A stretch of DNA of 64,000 nucleotides from Brachypodium distachyon (Eukaryota; Streptophyta; Magnoliopsida; Poales; Poaceae), in the NCBI RefSeq assembly GCF_000005505.3, contig NC_016133.3, forward strand, positions 17,980,001 to 18,044,000. Direction: 5' to 3'. Below, in pieces: positions 1-12,289 of this stretch. The notes under the pieces were generated by a model that was not told the DNA's origin, did no database searches, and was given only the letters and a program-made list of their open reading frames with translations. A program made the position numbers and the translations under genes. How positions within the stretch are numbered: position 1 is the first letter of the stretch; each line of letters begins with the position of its first letter.

Positions 1-60
1 CCCTCCGATCCATAGAAAGTTAGTACAAAATCTGAGACACTTATTATAGATCGGAGGGAG
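1..60. mobile_element. Stowaway-type MITE, left edge cut by window
   Basis: The first ten bases (CCCTCCGATC) are the exact reverse complement of positions 49-58. The right end reads GGAGGGAG followed by TA, the Stowaway terminus and target dinucleotide. The outermost left bases lie outside the window. The element is only about 60 bp. Confidence 0.75.
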
Positions 61-62
61 TA

Positions 63-1329
63 CATAAAATCTGTTCCTTTATTCCAATATTTGAAAGCTT
101 GTTTGCTCACATGTATTCTACTTTGAGCTAGAGACAGCTAGTGGATTGTAGGTAGCCTAGATCATATAAAAGAAGTTGGGAGAATTGTTGAAATGCCTCT
201 CCAAACATATTTTGGTATGGGATCATTCACTGTGAGTTGCAGTTCTTAGGCCCCGGCCAATGAGCGAATTAGTAATGGAAATCTGTGGGGTTTACCCATT
301 ATAGAATAATTACACATCACACAAAATCAACCCTTGCCATTTTTCGTAAAATCCTGAATATTTATGGTCTAACTGAGGCCAAAAAGATACCTATTGACCA
401 AACCAGCAATAATCTTCTGCTTCTTTTGAGTAAAAGCTTTGTCCAAACCAAAAAGTGGAGTTCAGGTGAGAAGAAGTCGACCTGAAACCACTCACTGTTA
501 GTGTTAGTCGCGCTTCTTACGCATGTTACAGCAATCAGCGAGCCTTGACATCATAGAACTTATTGCACAGAACATAAACACAATTTTGAAGAACACAACG
601 TTAAATGTATATGGTCCAGGACCTCAGTCCATGTAGGTTCGAAGACAAAAGGACCTTTTTTTTTTTTTTTCCACCTGGGATTCTCCCCTTTCCATTACCA
701 AAATGACGGAAATACAAAGTTGTTGTCGCAAACAGAGACAGGATTAGAGTTGGGGGAGAAATTAAGAAAGGTAGAAACTACATGAGCAGGAAACCCGCTG
801 ACCAGCGCTCGCAATCGAAATGCTGACTACAGGACAAAAACCTGCTCCTACCCTATAACCTCACAAAGTTCAGAATAGCCAACCAGAAGTTCAACAAGTT
901 TTTAGAGATACAAGACCAGACATACAGGTAAGCTACAACCAAAAAAAAATTATGTGCATCTTGGACTGCATGTATGAAAGGAAAGGGTTGGATGAAGTAT
1001 TTGCAGCAATCAGAATGGTGCGGTTATTGCTTTTTGGTTACTCCAAGATATGCCTAGAAGCAGTTGGCCAGCTATTGAGTCCATTTACATTTGAGTTTCA
1101 ACTTTCAACTGTTGGGACCTACAGTGTTCATTAATAAAAAATATTGGCCAACATAACTTGCTATCATATTTGATATCTGATGAATAAAAAGATGCCTTAA
1201 AAATAAAATCTGGTCTAACTTGTGTGGTAATAATTATACAAATAAGTTGGTACTTGCACATATCTTCCCTTGTACACATCCTTTGCTTCAGTAATCTGAT
1301 GCTATCCTGATGGTATGACTTCTTGGCAG
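63..1329 (+). other. Upstream DNA or long intron of the AFG1-like gene
   Basis: I see no exon of the AFG1-like gene here. In particular there is nothing resembling the Walker A (GxxxxGKT) exon that must precede the exon at 1330. The stretch is AT-rich with only short chance ORFs. It is most simply a long intron, with the 5' exons left of the window. A 5'-deleted gene copy is the alternative. Confidence 0.5.
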
Positions 1330-3398
1330 GCCAGCTAATTGGAGGAAAAAGCGTATCCACTTTCATGATTTCATGTTAAATGTACATAGTCGTCTGCAGG
1401 TATTTTTGTGGTTATAAGATGTGCATCTCTTTTTGTCAGTCAAGTTTAGTAGACTTCTCCGTAAACATCCATCTACATGCAGATGCATAAAGGTGTTTCA
1501 GACCCCCTTGATGTGGTAGCAGCCGAGATTTCAGATGAGGCCATAATATTATGTCTGGATGAGTTTATGGTATGTGCATCTGTATCCTTGTTTTCCTATC
1601 CTTATCCTTATTATGTCTTGATATGTTTGTTTTCTGACACCTCCTAAACATACTTCACAGGTAACAGATGTTGCTGATGCTATGATATTAAACCGGCTGT
1701 TCAGACATTTGTTCAGCAAAGGCGTTGTATGTGATCATTACTTCTCCATCATCTTACAGCCCTAAAATAACTTGGTTATCGGCACAACAATGCCTTGACA
1801 TTTGACATTGATTCGTTTGCATGGTTATTTGTGTTCAGATTCTAGTCTCGACTTCTAATCGTGCTCCAGATCAGCTATATGAAGGTGGCTTGCAGCGAAA
1901 CCTTTTCTTACCTTTCATTGACACCTTGAAAGTATGTGTTGTTTTATTTGTCAGTTTTGTGCTGTCAAGTTAAAGTTTAATCTGCTAGTATGCTCATGTT
2001 TATTTTTGTGGATTTGTGCAGGAAAGGTGCATTGCGCATCCGATTGGCTCTGCAGTAGACTATCGTCAACTGGGCTCAGTATGTTGCATACTTTTCCAAG
2101 TTATTAGTGTTTCTTTTTCAGTTTTCCCTTTATGACATCTTCGGATATGACTTTTGGGCAGGCTGAAGAAGGTTTTTACTTTGTTGGAAAACAATGCAGT
2201 ACAGTTCTTAAACAGAAGTTCCAATCTTTAATTGGAGTTGAGGAACCTACTCCTCAAACAGTCGAAGTTGTTATGGGACGAAAATTGCAGGTCTTGGAAG
2301 TTGGATATTTGAAGGGGCTACATTTGCTTCAGTTAAAACACTGTGCAATTGCTAAACTTTGGCTCTGCAGGTACCACTGGGAGCAAATGGCTGTGCATAT
2401 TTCCCATTTGAAGATCTTTGTGACAGACCTCTAGGCGCAGCAGATTATTTTGGGCTATTCAGTTAGTATATTGCTTAAATGTGGTTTTGACAGTTGAATT
2501 ACAAAATGCTACTCTTTATGTGATCTAAAATATGCACCCATGTTAATATGCAGAAAGGTTTCACACGCTGGCAATTGACGGTGTGCCTAAGTTTGGGTAT
2601 CATAACAGAACAGCAGCTTATCGATTTGTCACATTGGTCGATGTACGGATCATCTTCCCTTACTCTATCACCTTTAATATTTTTAACTTCCATTCGCCTC
2701 ATGTTTAGAAATCCTTCTATTGTTCCAATTTTGAACTAGATGCCTTGAAGACTTGAACCATACAGGCATGGCTGGCATACATTTTGTTATGTTTGTATCC
2801 TTAGGAGCTTTCTCATGAATCTGTTTTGGTTCTGATATTAGTCTTAAATGTAGGAGACCACAATAATTTTCCGCTGGATCTGAAATTCTGTTTTAATATA
2901 TATGTGCACTGTATACTGGCAGCAGAGATGATCCTATCTCTAATGACACTAATGCTTTTCAGGTTATGTATGAGAACAAGGCAAGGCTATTATGCACAGC
3001 CGAGGCTGCGCCAATAGAGATATTCGAGAATATAGTGACGGTTGCTGAAGCACAAAAAAGTTCCCCTAGATCTTCGCGTTCACAGAGAAGTGATGATCCT
3101 GATCTATGTGTGGACAACGAGCTAGGATTTGCCAAAGACCGTACAATTAGCAGGTAATGACAAACATATGCATGCATATGATTTAGCAGGTTGTAGGTTC
3201 TGTGTATCACCTCTTACTCTGAACTGTACTTGCCCTTAACTTGTATTTAAATATTAATACTGTGTTTTCACCTCTTCTTTTTTGTGCTGTTACAGGTTGA
3301 CAGAGCTCAATAGTAGAGAGTACTTGGAGGACTTCGAAGAAAAATGGCGACAGCCCTTGCAAGGTGTAGATAATGGTGCTGATGTTGTACTAGCATAA
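1330..3398 (+). CDS. AFG1/LACE1-like AAA-type ATPase, 3' ten exons (partial)
   Basis: Ten exons join in frame: 1330-1399, 1483-1569, 1661-1726, 1839-1931, 2022-2078, 2162-2290, 2371-2461, 2554-2642, 2963-3153 and 3296-3398 (TAA). All introns are GT-AG and about 324 residues are encoded. The product matches the C-terminal two thirds of AFG1-like ATPases, which are mitochondrial membrane-associated P-loop proteins linked to quality control of respiratory-chain subunits. Visible landmarks are a Walker B segment (ILCLDEF) at the end of the second exon, the [15 protein letters not shown] segment, [17 protein letters not shown] and MYENKARLL. The N-terminal targeting peptide and Walker A exon are not in the window. 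The first exon here begins in phase, one base into a codon, so a further upstream exon is required. No stop or frameshift is present, so this half looks functional. Confidence 0.9.
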
Positions 3399-5430
3399 GT
3401 AGCTGGGTTATAGGTAAGCACATTTTAATTTTTTATTATATATTCCCACCCGGCTTACAGAGGGAAGGGTAAAAAGGTTTACATTCCGGACTGTGGTGCA
3501 TGTAAATTTACAATAAGACCACATTTTTTGCAAGTAAATTTGCAAGATGTCATGTCTGTAGAGAAATTGTGTTCTTTCGTACTTCAATTTTATCTTGTGC
3601 TTCCCTAATCTAGGAATCTTCATATTTTGACTTGCCCGTGTTGTGACTTGTGAGGTGAAACATCTCCTCCAAATGATTTGCTGCATGCACAATGGAGGGT
3701 CAGTGTTGGCCTTTGAAAGTATGATCTGTAGAGCTGAAATCGAGTTCTAGGAAATTTTGCCATCAGTATGCGTAGATCCTCTTCAGTTTGATTTTTTTTG
3801 TTGTTGTGGCATTTTTTTTTCCATCACTAGCTAATTTCTCCTTGTCTGCCTCTGATAACGTACTGTACTTAAACTTATTGCCTCAGCGGCCCTTCTTTGG
3901 TTGCTTTGATTATTGAGTGTAATTTTGTGAGTACAATCATTGTAAACGAAAACTCCGTAAATCACTGGCTGTCAACCAAAAAAAAAACAATGCGTCACTG
4001 GATTATTGCGTGAAGAGAAGAGAGATCGGTCTCCCACAACCATGTAGCACCCCACTTTGCGTGTTTTTGCTTTTCTAATCGAATCGAGGAAGATATTCTT
4101 GAACGTGATCATGCAAGAGCTATGACTTCCTGGTTTCTTGCTAACGCTGCAACCAGACTTGCTTCATCATAATTGTTTTTTTTAGGCTCAAGAAAGAACT
4201 GCAGGTGCCTAAACCTCTTGTTTTAAAATGAAATGAAGGCACATTGACAAAAAAGAGGATAGGCTGAGATCCGACCTGGATCAAAAGTCAACTTGAAGAT
4301 TTGCTGGTTTGAATTTTAGGCTCAAAATTGAACTCGAAGATTTCAAATCGGCTTATGAACAGTACGTGGCTATGCGCATGATAATAGCTGCTCCATTGTG
4401 CCTTCAGGCATTCTGCTTCCCTTTCACCTCCCGGCAATTTTAGGGAGAACTAGCGAAATGCCTGTGCGTTGCTAGGATAAACATATTAAACTGCTCGTGA
4501 ATGATTTTTTTTAATATATTAATGACACTCGTTGGAAATTTTATCTTACGTTTGATGCAAATTATCATTTGTGTGTTTTTACGGTAGAGGAGGCAAAGAG
4601 ATGACGGACCGCCGCCATCAATTGCCTCTTTTATAAGAGTAAAGATTTTGGGGTTTGTTGAAACATAACGATAGGTGGGTGTCTAGTGTGATGGACAACG
4701 TCCCAAAACATTTCCTTGTTATCAAGCCAAGGTTTCTTTGGCGTTCCTTTTCAAACGAACGGAAATGTTTCCAAAACCAACACACAACCCTGCACAACAG
4801 TCATTCTACGCTTTTCCGGATACCGGATGTCAGATGTTATGTTGACTTGATCACGATTTCGATTCGGCATCATAGAGAGACGCATTGTATTGCCACAAGC
4901 GCCTTTTGAGACTTGCACTTGAGGAAGGCAAGACTACATGAGCATAATCTAAAGATAATATGATGTAAAAAAATGATTTAAAGATGCGTTATGAATTGTC
5001 AACTAGCAAGAGTGAGTCGTCTAAAGCTTAGTTTATGATTGCTCAATTGTGTTGTACTATCCCCAAAAAAGTTGTGTTGTGTTGAACCTATTGTATAATC
5101 TGTTTAGGCAAATACAAAAGCATGTAAAAATTATGTTACAACATTTACATTCTCAACGTGCTTATGATGTAGCACCTGCTGGATCTTTAGCTAGCCTATA
5201 TCATCCATCTTACGAGAATACAGTACGGCATAGATAACCCAGAAAAAGTACGCACAAAAGTCTTTGCGCCAAATAGAAAAATAGATAAAATCTGGTTAAA
5301 AAAATTAAATTATTATAATCCACCTCAGGGTCAAACACAGAAGAAAATGTAGAAAGAAACACAGAAGAAAATCTAGAAAGAGACAACACATGGTCAAAAT
5401 AAAATCCAACATAGATAGAGATTAGGAAGG
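3399..5430. other. Intergenic region between the AFG1-like gene and the small membrane protein gene
   Basis: This stretch holds the 3' UTR of the AFG1-like gene and AT-rich spacer. I see no convincing gene. ORFs at 3408-3692 (-) and 4655-4909 (+) have no recognisable domain. A short dispersed repeat is annotated separately at 4447-4646. Confidence 0.6.
4447..4646. repeat. Short dispersed element with 'AAATGCCTGTGCGTTGC' end
   Basis: The segment opens with AACTAGCGAAATGCCTGTGCG and closes near TTTTATAAGAGTAAAGATT. Both ends resemble a short, high-copy, non-coding grass repeat that I recall from Poaceae intergenic DNA. I cannot define a TSD or assign a superfamily. Confidence 0.4.
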
Positions 5431-5455
5431 GGGTTCAGTTCTCACAGGATGGCGC

Positions 5456-5463
5456 TATAAATA
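5456..5463 (+). promoter_or_regulatory. TATA box of the small membrane protein gene
   Basis: TATAAATA lies in GC-rich context (GCGCTATAAATAACGCGCC), followed by a pyrimidine-rich leader (about 5510-5590). Transcription would start near 5485-5495. The leader runs to a splice donor at 5693. Confidence 0.7.
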
Positions 5464-5692
5464 ACGCGCCTTCCAATCTCGCAAAGCATCCACCAATAGA
5501 CACACCCGATAAATCTCCTTCCCCATTTTTAACTCCCCTTCTCTCTCCCTCGCCCTGTTCCCACAAACCGCGTCTCCCGTTTCTCGGGCCTTCCCACAAA
5601 TCTCCTCCTAGAGGGAGAGAGAAAGCAAGAGGGCGGGCGGGAGGGAGATAGCAGGAAGAAAGAGGAGCAAGGCCTCTCTGGATCAGAACCAA

Positions 5693-7834
5693 GTAAGTGA
5701 TGCTCTGTTCATCCCCTGTCCCCTCTCCTCGGAATCGGATCTGTGCTTTTTACCCCGTTTCTTTTTTGTTCTTTTTTTACGTCGTTCTTCATACTGTTTG
5801 TGCCTTGCGCTTTGGATGTGCTAGATGAGATGTGTCCGTCACAGGATTGTCTGAACATCTCTTTGGCCGATGTACGATTCGAATTGCAACGAACCTGGTT
5901 GGATCGCCGGTTGGTGCCAACGTTCCGCGGTTAAATTTAGTCCTATCTGGTTTATGGAATTCGCTAGCTGTGGCGCAGTGATTGCCTGATTGGTCAGAAA
6001 AGAAGATGCGTTCCTTCTTTGTCTGTATATTCTTACCAACCAGTCTGTAGAAATTAGCAAGGTAAACTGCTCGGGAATTGAAGCTGGAGATGAGTTTGTA
6101 GGCTGGATCTTGAACCCATTAGAGTGTGGTTTATTATGTTCCACTATTGATAGGGACGGTGGCAATGCCGCATAGGAGAGTCGTTGTCGCTGCCCACTGT
6201 AGTTCAACTTCTACCGAGTCAATCCCATGGCCAAACCATTTAAGTGCGGTTAGTCCTGACTTTCTCCCCTCAGAATCCCAAATATTAGAGAAGACCACAG
6301 AAATATTGTATGAATCTGAATTTCCAATTTAAAGTGTTGTTTTTTTCGATTGGATGCCATAGTTTCAATTTTGAAATACAGCTTGCAAGAATCAGATCGC
6401 AAATAGCCCTAACTGAGCAGAATATTAAGTCTAAAAAGACAGTACATCTTGTAGTGCTATGTGATTGTATCTATTTATTATTGTGTTCATTACAAATTTG
6501 TGCTCAGCTTCAGTGCCTATTGTTGTGGACTGCCAATCTACAGCACAAGTCATATGTATGACTAAAGGGCTGTACTGGTTCGTCAATGTTCTTATTTTGT
6601 ATTCTTTTGTTGTGCTGTCATGTCAGTGTGAACCTGTTCACTATCCCGTATTCACTGCCCTGTATTCTGAAAATATGATGGACAGCCAATGGGGATACTC
6701 CAGACTAAGTGTACTCCCTCTGTCCCAAAATAAGTGTTTGTATAAGAATCTACTCCGTATATAAATTCAAGCCACTTATTTTGGGACGGAGTGAGTATAT
6801 GCTTTTCAATTTATTGAAATACAGTTAGGTGGACAAATTTTATGAACTTTTGATGTCTATCTCTTGCGTAGTCTGGTTTGCTTAATGAACCAAAATACAT
6901 AACACTTAATACATGTTGTTGGTGATTGCCTGATGTACACTTATACAGGCTTTTGGTGCTGCATTTGACCAACTGATGTAATCTGTAAACACTCAGTCGT
7001 TGACTAGCAATAGCATTTCAATGTGTGTAACTTTCATGCTTCTGTAGGGTTTAGTGTATACAGGTTTTTTACTAAATGAAGATCATTCTCTTTTTAATGT
7101 ATTAACAACAACTGTGCTGTTGTACACTAGGCGATAATATTTCCAAAAAGAATCATAGTCTAATAAGGTCTTGCTGTCAGTTAACAGTGGAACTGTGGAA
7201 AGATCAAGCTTCTTGAACAGCAAGTCTTATTTTATTACAAACTCACGTGTTTTTTTAATATGCGAATTTGTTTGGAGTAATTTTACTCATCGTTTCGTCT
7301 TCCTGTACTTGTAAACTATTTTGTTTCTTCGTTGCACACATTGAAATTAATTGGCTCTTTGTAATGCATCTTTATAAATCTCTGTTTCTTTAGAGTTGCT
7401 CATTTTGGAAACGAATTTTTACGTGAGGTTTTTTTGCTCACAGAAGGTTATGATTATTTTAAATTGAGAATACATGGTATTGGATCATGAAATATGAAGT
7501 ACGAACTATGCATTCAGAATGTCTATGAAGAGTTAAGCAGGAAAAGGAACGATTTAGTATAGTCTGTAGTCTGTACTGCTGATCTCAGAATTTGTCTAGA
7601 CATGTGCACTTTTGGTTAAAGATGTATCTCTAGATATGAATCTAGTTTTCATTGTCTATGTTGTCATACTGGGCAGTTTAATTCTGGTTGAGTTACATAC
7701 CATCACACCGTTAGGGTATACATGGTGATTTATTTGAACTGAAGGATTTGTTTCGGCCTGGGTTTATCGTTTTTGGATTATGTAACATGAAAATATTTAT
7801 TTCTCTTGTTAATCTTATTCTTTGTTTTGGGCAG
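5693..7834 (+). other. 5' leader intron (about 2.1 kb)
   Basis: The donor AA|GTAAGTG is at 5693 and the acceptor TTTGGGCAG ends at 7834. The interior is T-rich, typical of plant leader introns, and contains a Stowaway MITE. The ATG follows 26 bp after the acceptor. Long first introns in the 5' UTR often raise expression in plants; that role is inference here. Confidence 0.65.
6714..6795. mobile_element. Stowaway MITE in the leader intron
   Basis: CTCCCTCTGTCCCAAAATAA at the left pairs with TTATTTTGGGACGGAGTGAG at the right. The element is flanked by TA at 6712-6713 and 6796-6797. It is 82 bp, nearly all of it terminal inverted repeat, so it would fold as a hairpin in the pre-mRNA. Confidence 0.9.
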
Positions 7835-7860
7835 GATTCGAACTAGTCAGATCATCAGTC

Positions 7861-8154
7861 ATGGTTCTTGATTCATTATCATCTCCTCACAGGAGATCAC
7901 AAAACACATTCTTCCTGTCATCTCCTAGGAAGCCTCAATCATCTCGTGATGACGCGGGCAGTTGGTCTGCACTGGTTGAGCGGCATCGCTTCCTCTTGAC
8001 AACACTAGTGGTGCTTGCCTTCCTGTGCACCATCTATTTGTACTTTGCAGTAACCTTGGGGTCACCAAATGCTTGCTCAGGATTGACAGGCGATGAAATG
8101 GCTGTATGTCAGGAAAAATCTGTCCTGCATCATGGGAAGTTGAAATATCTCTAA
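7861..8154 (+). CDS. Small conserved plant single-pass membrane protein (97 aa)
   Basis: The ATG at 7861 is chosen because the product then begins MVLDSLSSPHRR, as in the small plant homologues I recall. An upstream in-frame Met at 7822 lies in the intron. Residues 1-42 are Ser/Arg/Pro-rich and basic. Residues 43-64 form one hydrophobic helix (LLTTLVVLAFLCTIYLYF). The C-terminus has two cysteines (ACSGL, AVCQ) and ends in basic HGKLKYL. No enzymatic motif is present and the molecular function is unknown. The coding part is a single exon behind a spliced leader. The 3' UTR probably extends to about 8560. Confidence 0.75.
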   Translation: MVLDSLSSPHRRSQNTFFLSSPRKPQSSRDDAGSWSALVERHRFLLTTLVVLAFLCTIYLYFAVTLGSPNACSGLTGDEMAVCQEKSVLHHGKLKYL

Positions 8155-8652
8155 CTCCATCGTCTTGTCAAATGATACCAATTGGTGAAGACCAGATTAT
8201 TCAGGTTTATGATGCGCTTGTGGTCAGTCGCGTCTTATTCTTTATACCTTGAATCTGTATGTTTATGGTGGTGGATGCTGGATGGGCTTGTATTGATGCT
8301 GATGTAGTGATGTGCAATTCTGTGAGACATACCATGCCAGTAGCGGCAGTACTTCTAATGGAGTGATAGAGGGAATTGTCTGTCCTGAACAAGGGTATAA
8401 TGGATTGTGTCACCATTTTATTGTTTGTCATGGTGTGCTAAAAACATCATGGTACTAGTGATACTGCCATGCTACGCTGTAATCCACTTCAAACTCAAAT
8501 GCTTGTTGATTCTTGGTAGAAGTTCTCTCAATGTCCGGCTTGTTAATCGTCTGCATTTCAGATAATAGATTACACAAGAATGTTAGTTTTGAGTTTTTAC
8601 GAATTGTCCTATCAATATGACAAGGTGAATCATGTAGCTTTCCTATTTCTTA

Positions 8653-8690
8653 CTCCCTCTCATCCATATTAGTTGTCGATTAATATTGAT
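8653..8690. mobile_element. Stowaway terminus fragment
   Basis: TA + CTCCCTCTCATCCATATTAG matches a Stowaway left end (Pooideae type). No partner right end is found nearby, so it is a truncated remnant. Confidence 0.5.
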
Positions 8691-8699
8691 CGGAAGCAG

Positions 8700-11600
8700 T
8701 ACTGGTTTCATACTCTTGTATTTGGCAACGAAGCTGGAGAGAATGATGTATCTCTAGATTTTCTTTTCATCATATTATCGAAGTAACTTCGGTATTTTCT
8801 GCTTCACGTTTTTCACTTCTAAAAGATTTTGTAATGCTACTTTTATAGTTACTCCAACTTTTTGTGACTTAACATTAGGATATGCCACTATTGATGATGA
8901 TGCTATTATTATAAGTAACGGAAACTAACTACTCATAAGTAATGATATAATTTATATATAGGCAGTTTATATATAGTTTGCAAATCCAAGTAAAAGAACA
9001 TGGGCAGTACAGAACTCTTGTGTTCTTGAAATGTAAGAATTTCCGGTTACGGCTCTATTTCTCATAGATTGGTTGCAATTCACGCCTTAAAATTCGCGCA
9101 GTCCAGGTTTCATGGATGAAGGTATCCCTGCCCAACATGCATCTCATTCTTGTGTGATGTCGAAGCAGAAGCAACTCAGAATTTGTTGCCGACAGCGAAA
9201 AAGGCCGCGGAAGATGGAAGGAAGGGTCAGAGCAGCAATTTGTGGCTTCACGCATGGCGCACTTGACGACCATGTGAGTGAGCTGCGACCACCGCAACCG
9301 CCGGTGGGATACCACCGTTTGGATTTGCGCCACCATAAGATTTTAATGATGGAAATTAAGTTGTTCGGTTGCCAGGGAGATTTGCGAAGGCACTCCACCA
9401 CAGCTCCAGATCTCGCACATGCCCAGTGTGAACTGAGAAGGCAGTGTTAGAATCAGTTTTGGTTCGGCAGACCCCTAAGCGATTGGCTTTAACTTCAGAC
9501 GAGTAGAAACCAGACATAAGAGATAGGTTGGTTGATTCTGGAAGTGAGATATGAAATTTTCAGGTGGGAGATTTGGTAATTAAGTGAGTTAAAATGCCAA
9601 AATTTATACAAATACTTCATGTGGCAAAATTACATTGTTTTTTTTCCAAAAGGCCCAAAAGCCTTTTAATATGGATCACGAAGAAAAGCAATTGTTACTG
9701 GAGGGACCTGAATGTAAAGAAGACAAAATCATCAGGGGCCTAACTGAAAGAAGATTTGCCGCCAAGGAATCGCTTGATGATCTGATACCCTTGTAAGGCC
9801 TGTGAGGATTTATGGCCGAATTTGTGTGGTTTTCGTAAAGATTTTTGATACGATAAAAAACGGAACAACCCTAGCTATATATTGGATTTCTCTTTTTGAT
9901 TTCTTATTCCAGAGCCGAAGCTTATATACTGCTGCGCAGTTCAGTTACAACAGCGAAAGAAGCCGCATAAGTAAATTTTGAAAAATAATTATGGTAAATA
10001 GCAAGGAATGAATCTTGGGCATTGAATATTCAGATCATCACTAGCCGTTCTATAACATAGGACTGAAGTGAAGAGAAAATTATCTACATGCGTAGGAAAA
10101 TGAGAAAGAAAATGTCACGATTCTCTTTGAGCTTGACATTTCTTCATCTAACCTGCCACCAAGCGAGCTGCTCTCCCTTTCTCCCGATCTACTCATACTC
10201 CTCCTTCAGACCGCCTCCACCGACAGCGGGCGACGCTCACTTGTCGCCATTAGCTCCTACACACACCATCAAAATCTGCATGAGCCGAAGAAACCAGCGC
10301 CTCACGAGGACATCACCTGAAACTTCATCTACTTTTCCAACTCTTGATGCATTATCTCTTTGGTCGTGCTTAATTTTTCCCACTTATTTCAATTGTTGCT
10401 TCTAACTTCAGTCCTGATTGATGTGTGAGCTGTTGAAGTGCTGATTTTGTATTAGTTGACTTGTTGTTTAATTAACTATATGCATGAATGTTTTTACAAT
10501 TTCAGTATCATGTAATGTCATCTTCCCTTACCTCACAGAAATTCATATCTCCCCTATCTCAGTGGTGTCTGCTTGAGATTATTCAACATTGACTTTTAAT
10601 TTTGTTAATATGTTACAATTTTATGATTAGAAGCATGTTGTTTTGCATGTTTGGTCCAATATTTATCATGTTTATATTGGATTAGTTAGTAGGTTTATTT
10701 TACTGAAATTATCCTCCATTTGCTTGCCTAACTTTAATCGATCATAATCGTTGTTGCCACCCTGTGGAGAACCTTGACAAACACTTCTATATTTTCTCTG
10801 ATCAATTGTGCCGATCACTAAATTTATATCGTAAATAAGGTCACTCTCAATAGATCACTTTTCGACACAATCATTTAGTGCATCTTAATGCTTAGACAAG
10901 CTATACCAGTATATTAGTTGTTTCTTGCACATGCTAAATATTATTACAACAGACTCTAGTTTCAATAAGATTATGTGTTTGTAACTAAACGTTGTGTCTG
11001 ATTTAATAATCTACTTAAAAAATTAAGAGCTTTGTCTACTACTAACCCTATGTGAGAACCTACCCACTCTCTTTATAAAGTATTATTTTCTCGTTGCAGT
11101 CACTGTTTCTACTATTTATTGTCGTGCTTGGGGATAGCCAACCTTAAAGAAGATGTGTGATTTTAGTCGATCAAACCGCCTAGGTTATATAGTTATCTCT
11201 ACACCACATATTCTTGTGATTTATGGTTCTCTTTACTCCTTTTTACTTACGTTTTTAATTTAAATAATAAAAAGTTTTGAGAGAGAACTCAGACAATAGA
11301 CGCGTAGTTTTTCCTTGAGGAAATTACATCCAACACATATAAATATCTTAAATTTAGAAGTTTTGTATACAACATTAAATATCTTTGCATTCCTCAAGGA
11401 AACTACATCTAATACATATCAATACCATAAATTTAGAAGTTTTGTATACAACATTAAATATCTAAATCTAGAAGTTTCTTGTATCACGGCTGCCCCAATC
11501 CGTTTCAAAAAAAACAACAACAAATTTGCGGCTAAGACACGGAACAACATAAAAGGAAAAAAAGGGCAATAAGTGAGAAAAAGTTAAGTGGACGCCTATT

Positions 11601-12289
11601 TAGAACAATTGGTCTGATTAGTTAATTCATGAAAGAAAACATAGCAACTCGAGACAGCTGAAGCGAAGCGTAATAACAAAAAATCTAGATAAAACTAAGA
11701 GTTTCATCATGGTCCTTCAAAGTCAATCTGTTTAGAGTTATCATCGTATCTTCACATTTTCTACATGTATCCAATGACGTTTCTTTCACTTGTTCGGCGA
11801 CAAAAATGCAAAATACTGTGCATGTGCAAGTTGGAACCTCGTAGGATTTGTAAAACCGCATGAGCACTTCACCTCAGACAGTGGAAACATAAGATCGTTG
11901 AATGCACTAGGCCGAGGACCCGTTGCAAAACAAGTTGTCATATGAAACCGCTGCTCCGTCGATGAATGGACAAGTTAAAAGTTAAAAAGCACGAAAATAC
12001 AGGCCATGAGAAAAACATTGGGTCCATTGAACAGGCTGGAACGATGCCACCAGCATGAGAATGGAATCAGTACTTCAATTTGCTAGACGATTTGTCTACA
12101 TTGCCAAGACACAAGATAAAAAAAAGTGGAAGAGATGACATACGTTGATCCATGGTTTCCCATCTCTTAACGTCACATGGGGCCGTTAGATACGTGGGAA
12201 ACCGCTGGAGCACGGAGATTAAACTTCTTTCGAAGACAACGGCTATGATATTTTGGTGGCATGAGATGGTTAGCTGATGCGGAAGCAAC
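8700..12289. other. Intergenic region without recognised genes
   Basis: AT-rich DNA. The longest ORFs (9112-9450 +, 10088-10405 +, 9055-9336 -) have no recognisable domain and overlap one another on both strands. The only structure I can define is the tandem repeat at 11,312-11,485. Confidence 0.55.
11312..11485. repeat. About 79-bp tandem duplication with a partial third copy
   Basis: Unit 1 (11,312-11,390) and unit 2 (11,391-11,463) share TCCT-GAGGAAA-TACATC and TTTAGAAGTTTTGTATACAA, with scattered substitutions. A partial third unit (TAAATCTAGAAGTTTCTTGTAT) follows to 11,485. Non-coding. Confidence 0.8.

Noticed and set aside
1483..1569. Starting the AFG1-like protein at the ATG at 1483
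   Set aside because: The exon at 1330-1399 splices in frame just before it and encodes a conserved upstream segment ([13 protein letters not shown]).
9055..9450. Overlapping ORFs on both strands
   Set aside because: Mutually overlapping frames with no family resemblance; likely chance.
10088..10405. 105-codon ORF as a gene
   Set aside because: No recognisable domain, AT-rich surroundings, no promoter or splice pattern, and low-complexity Ser/Pro content.
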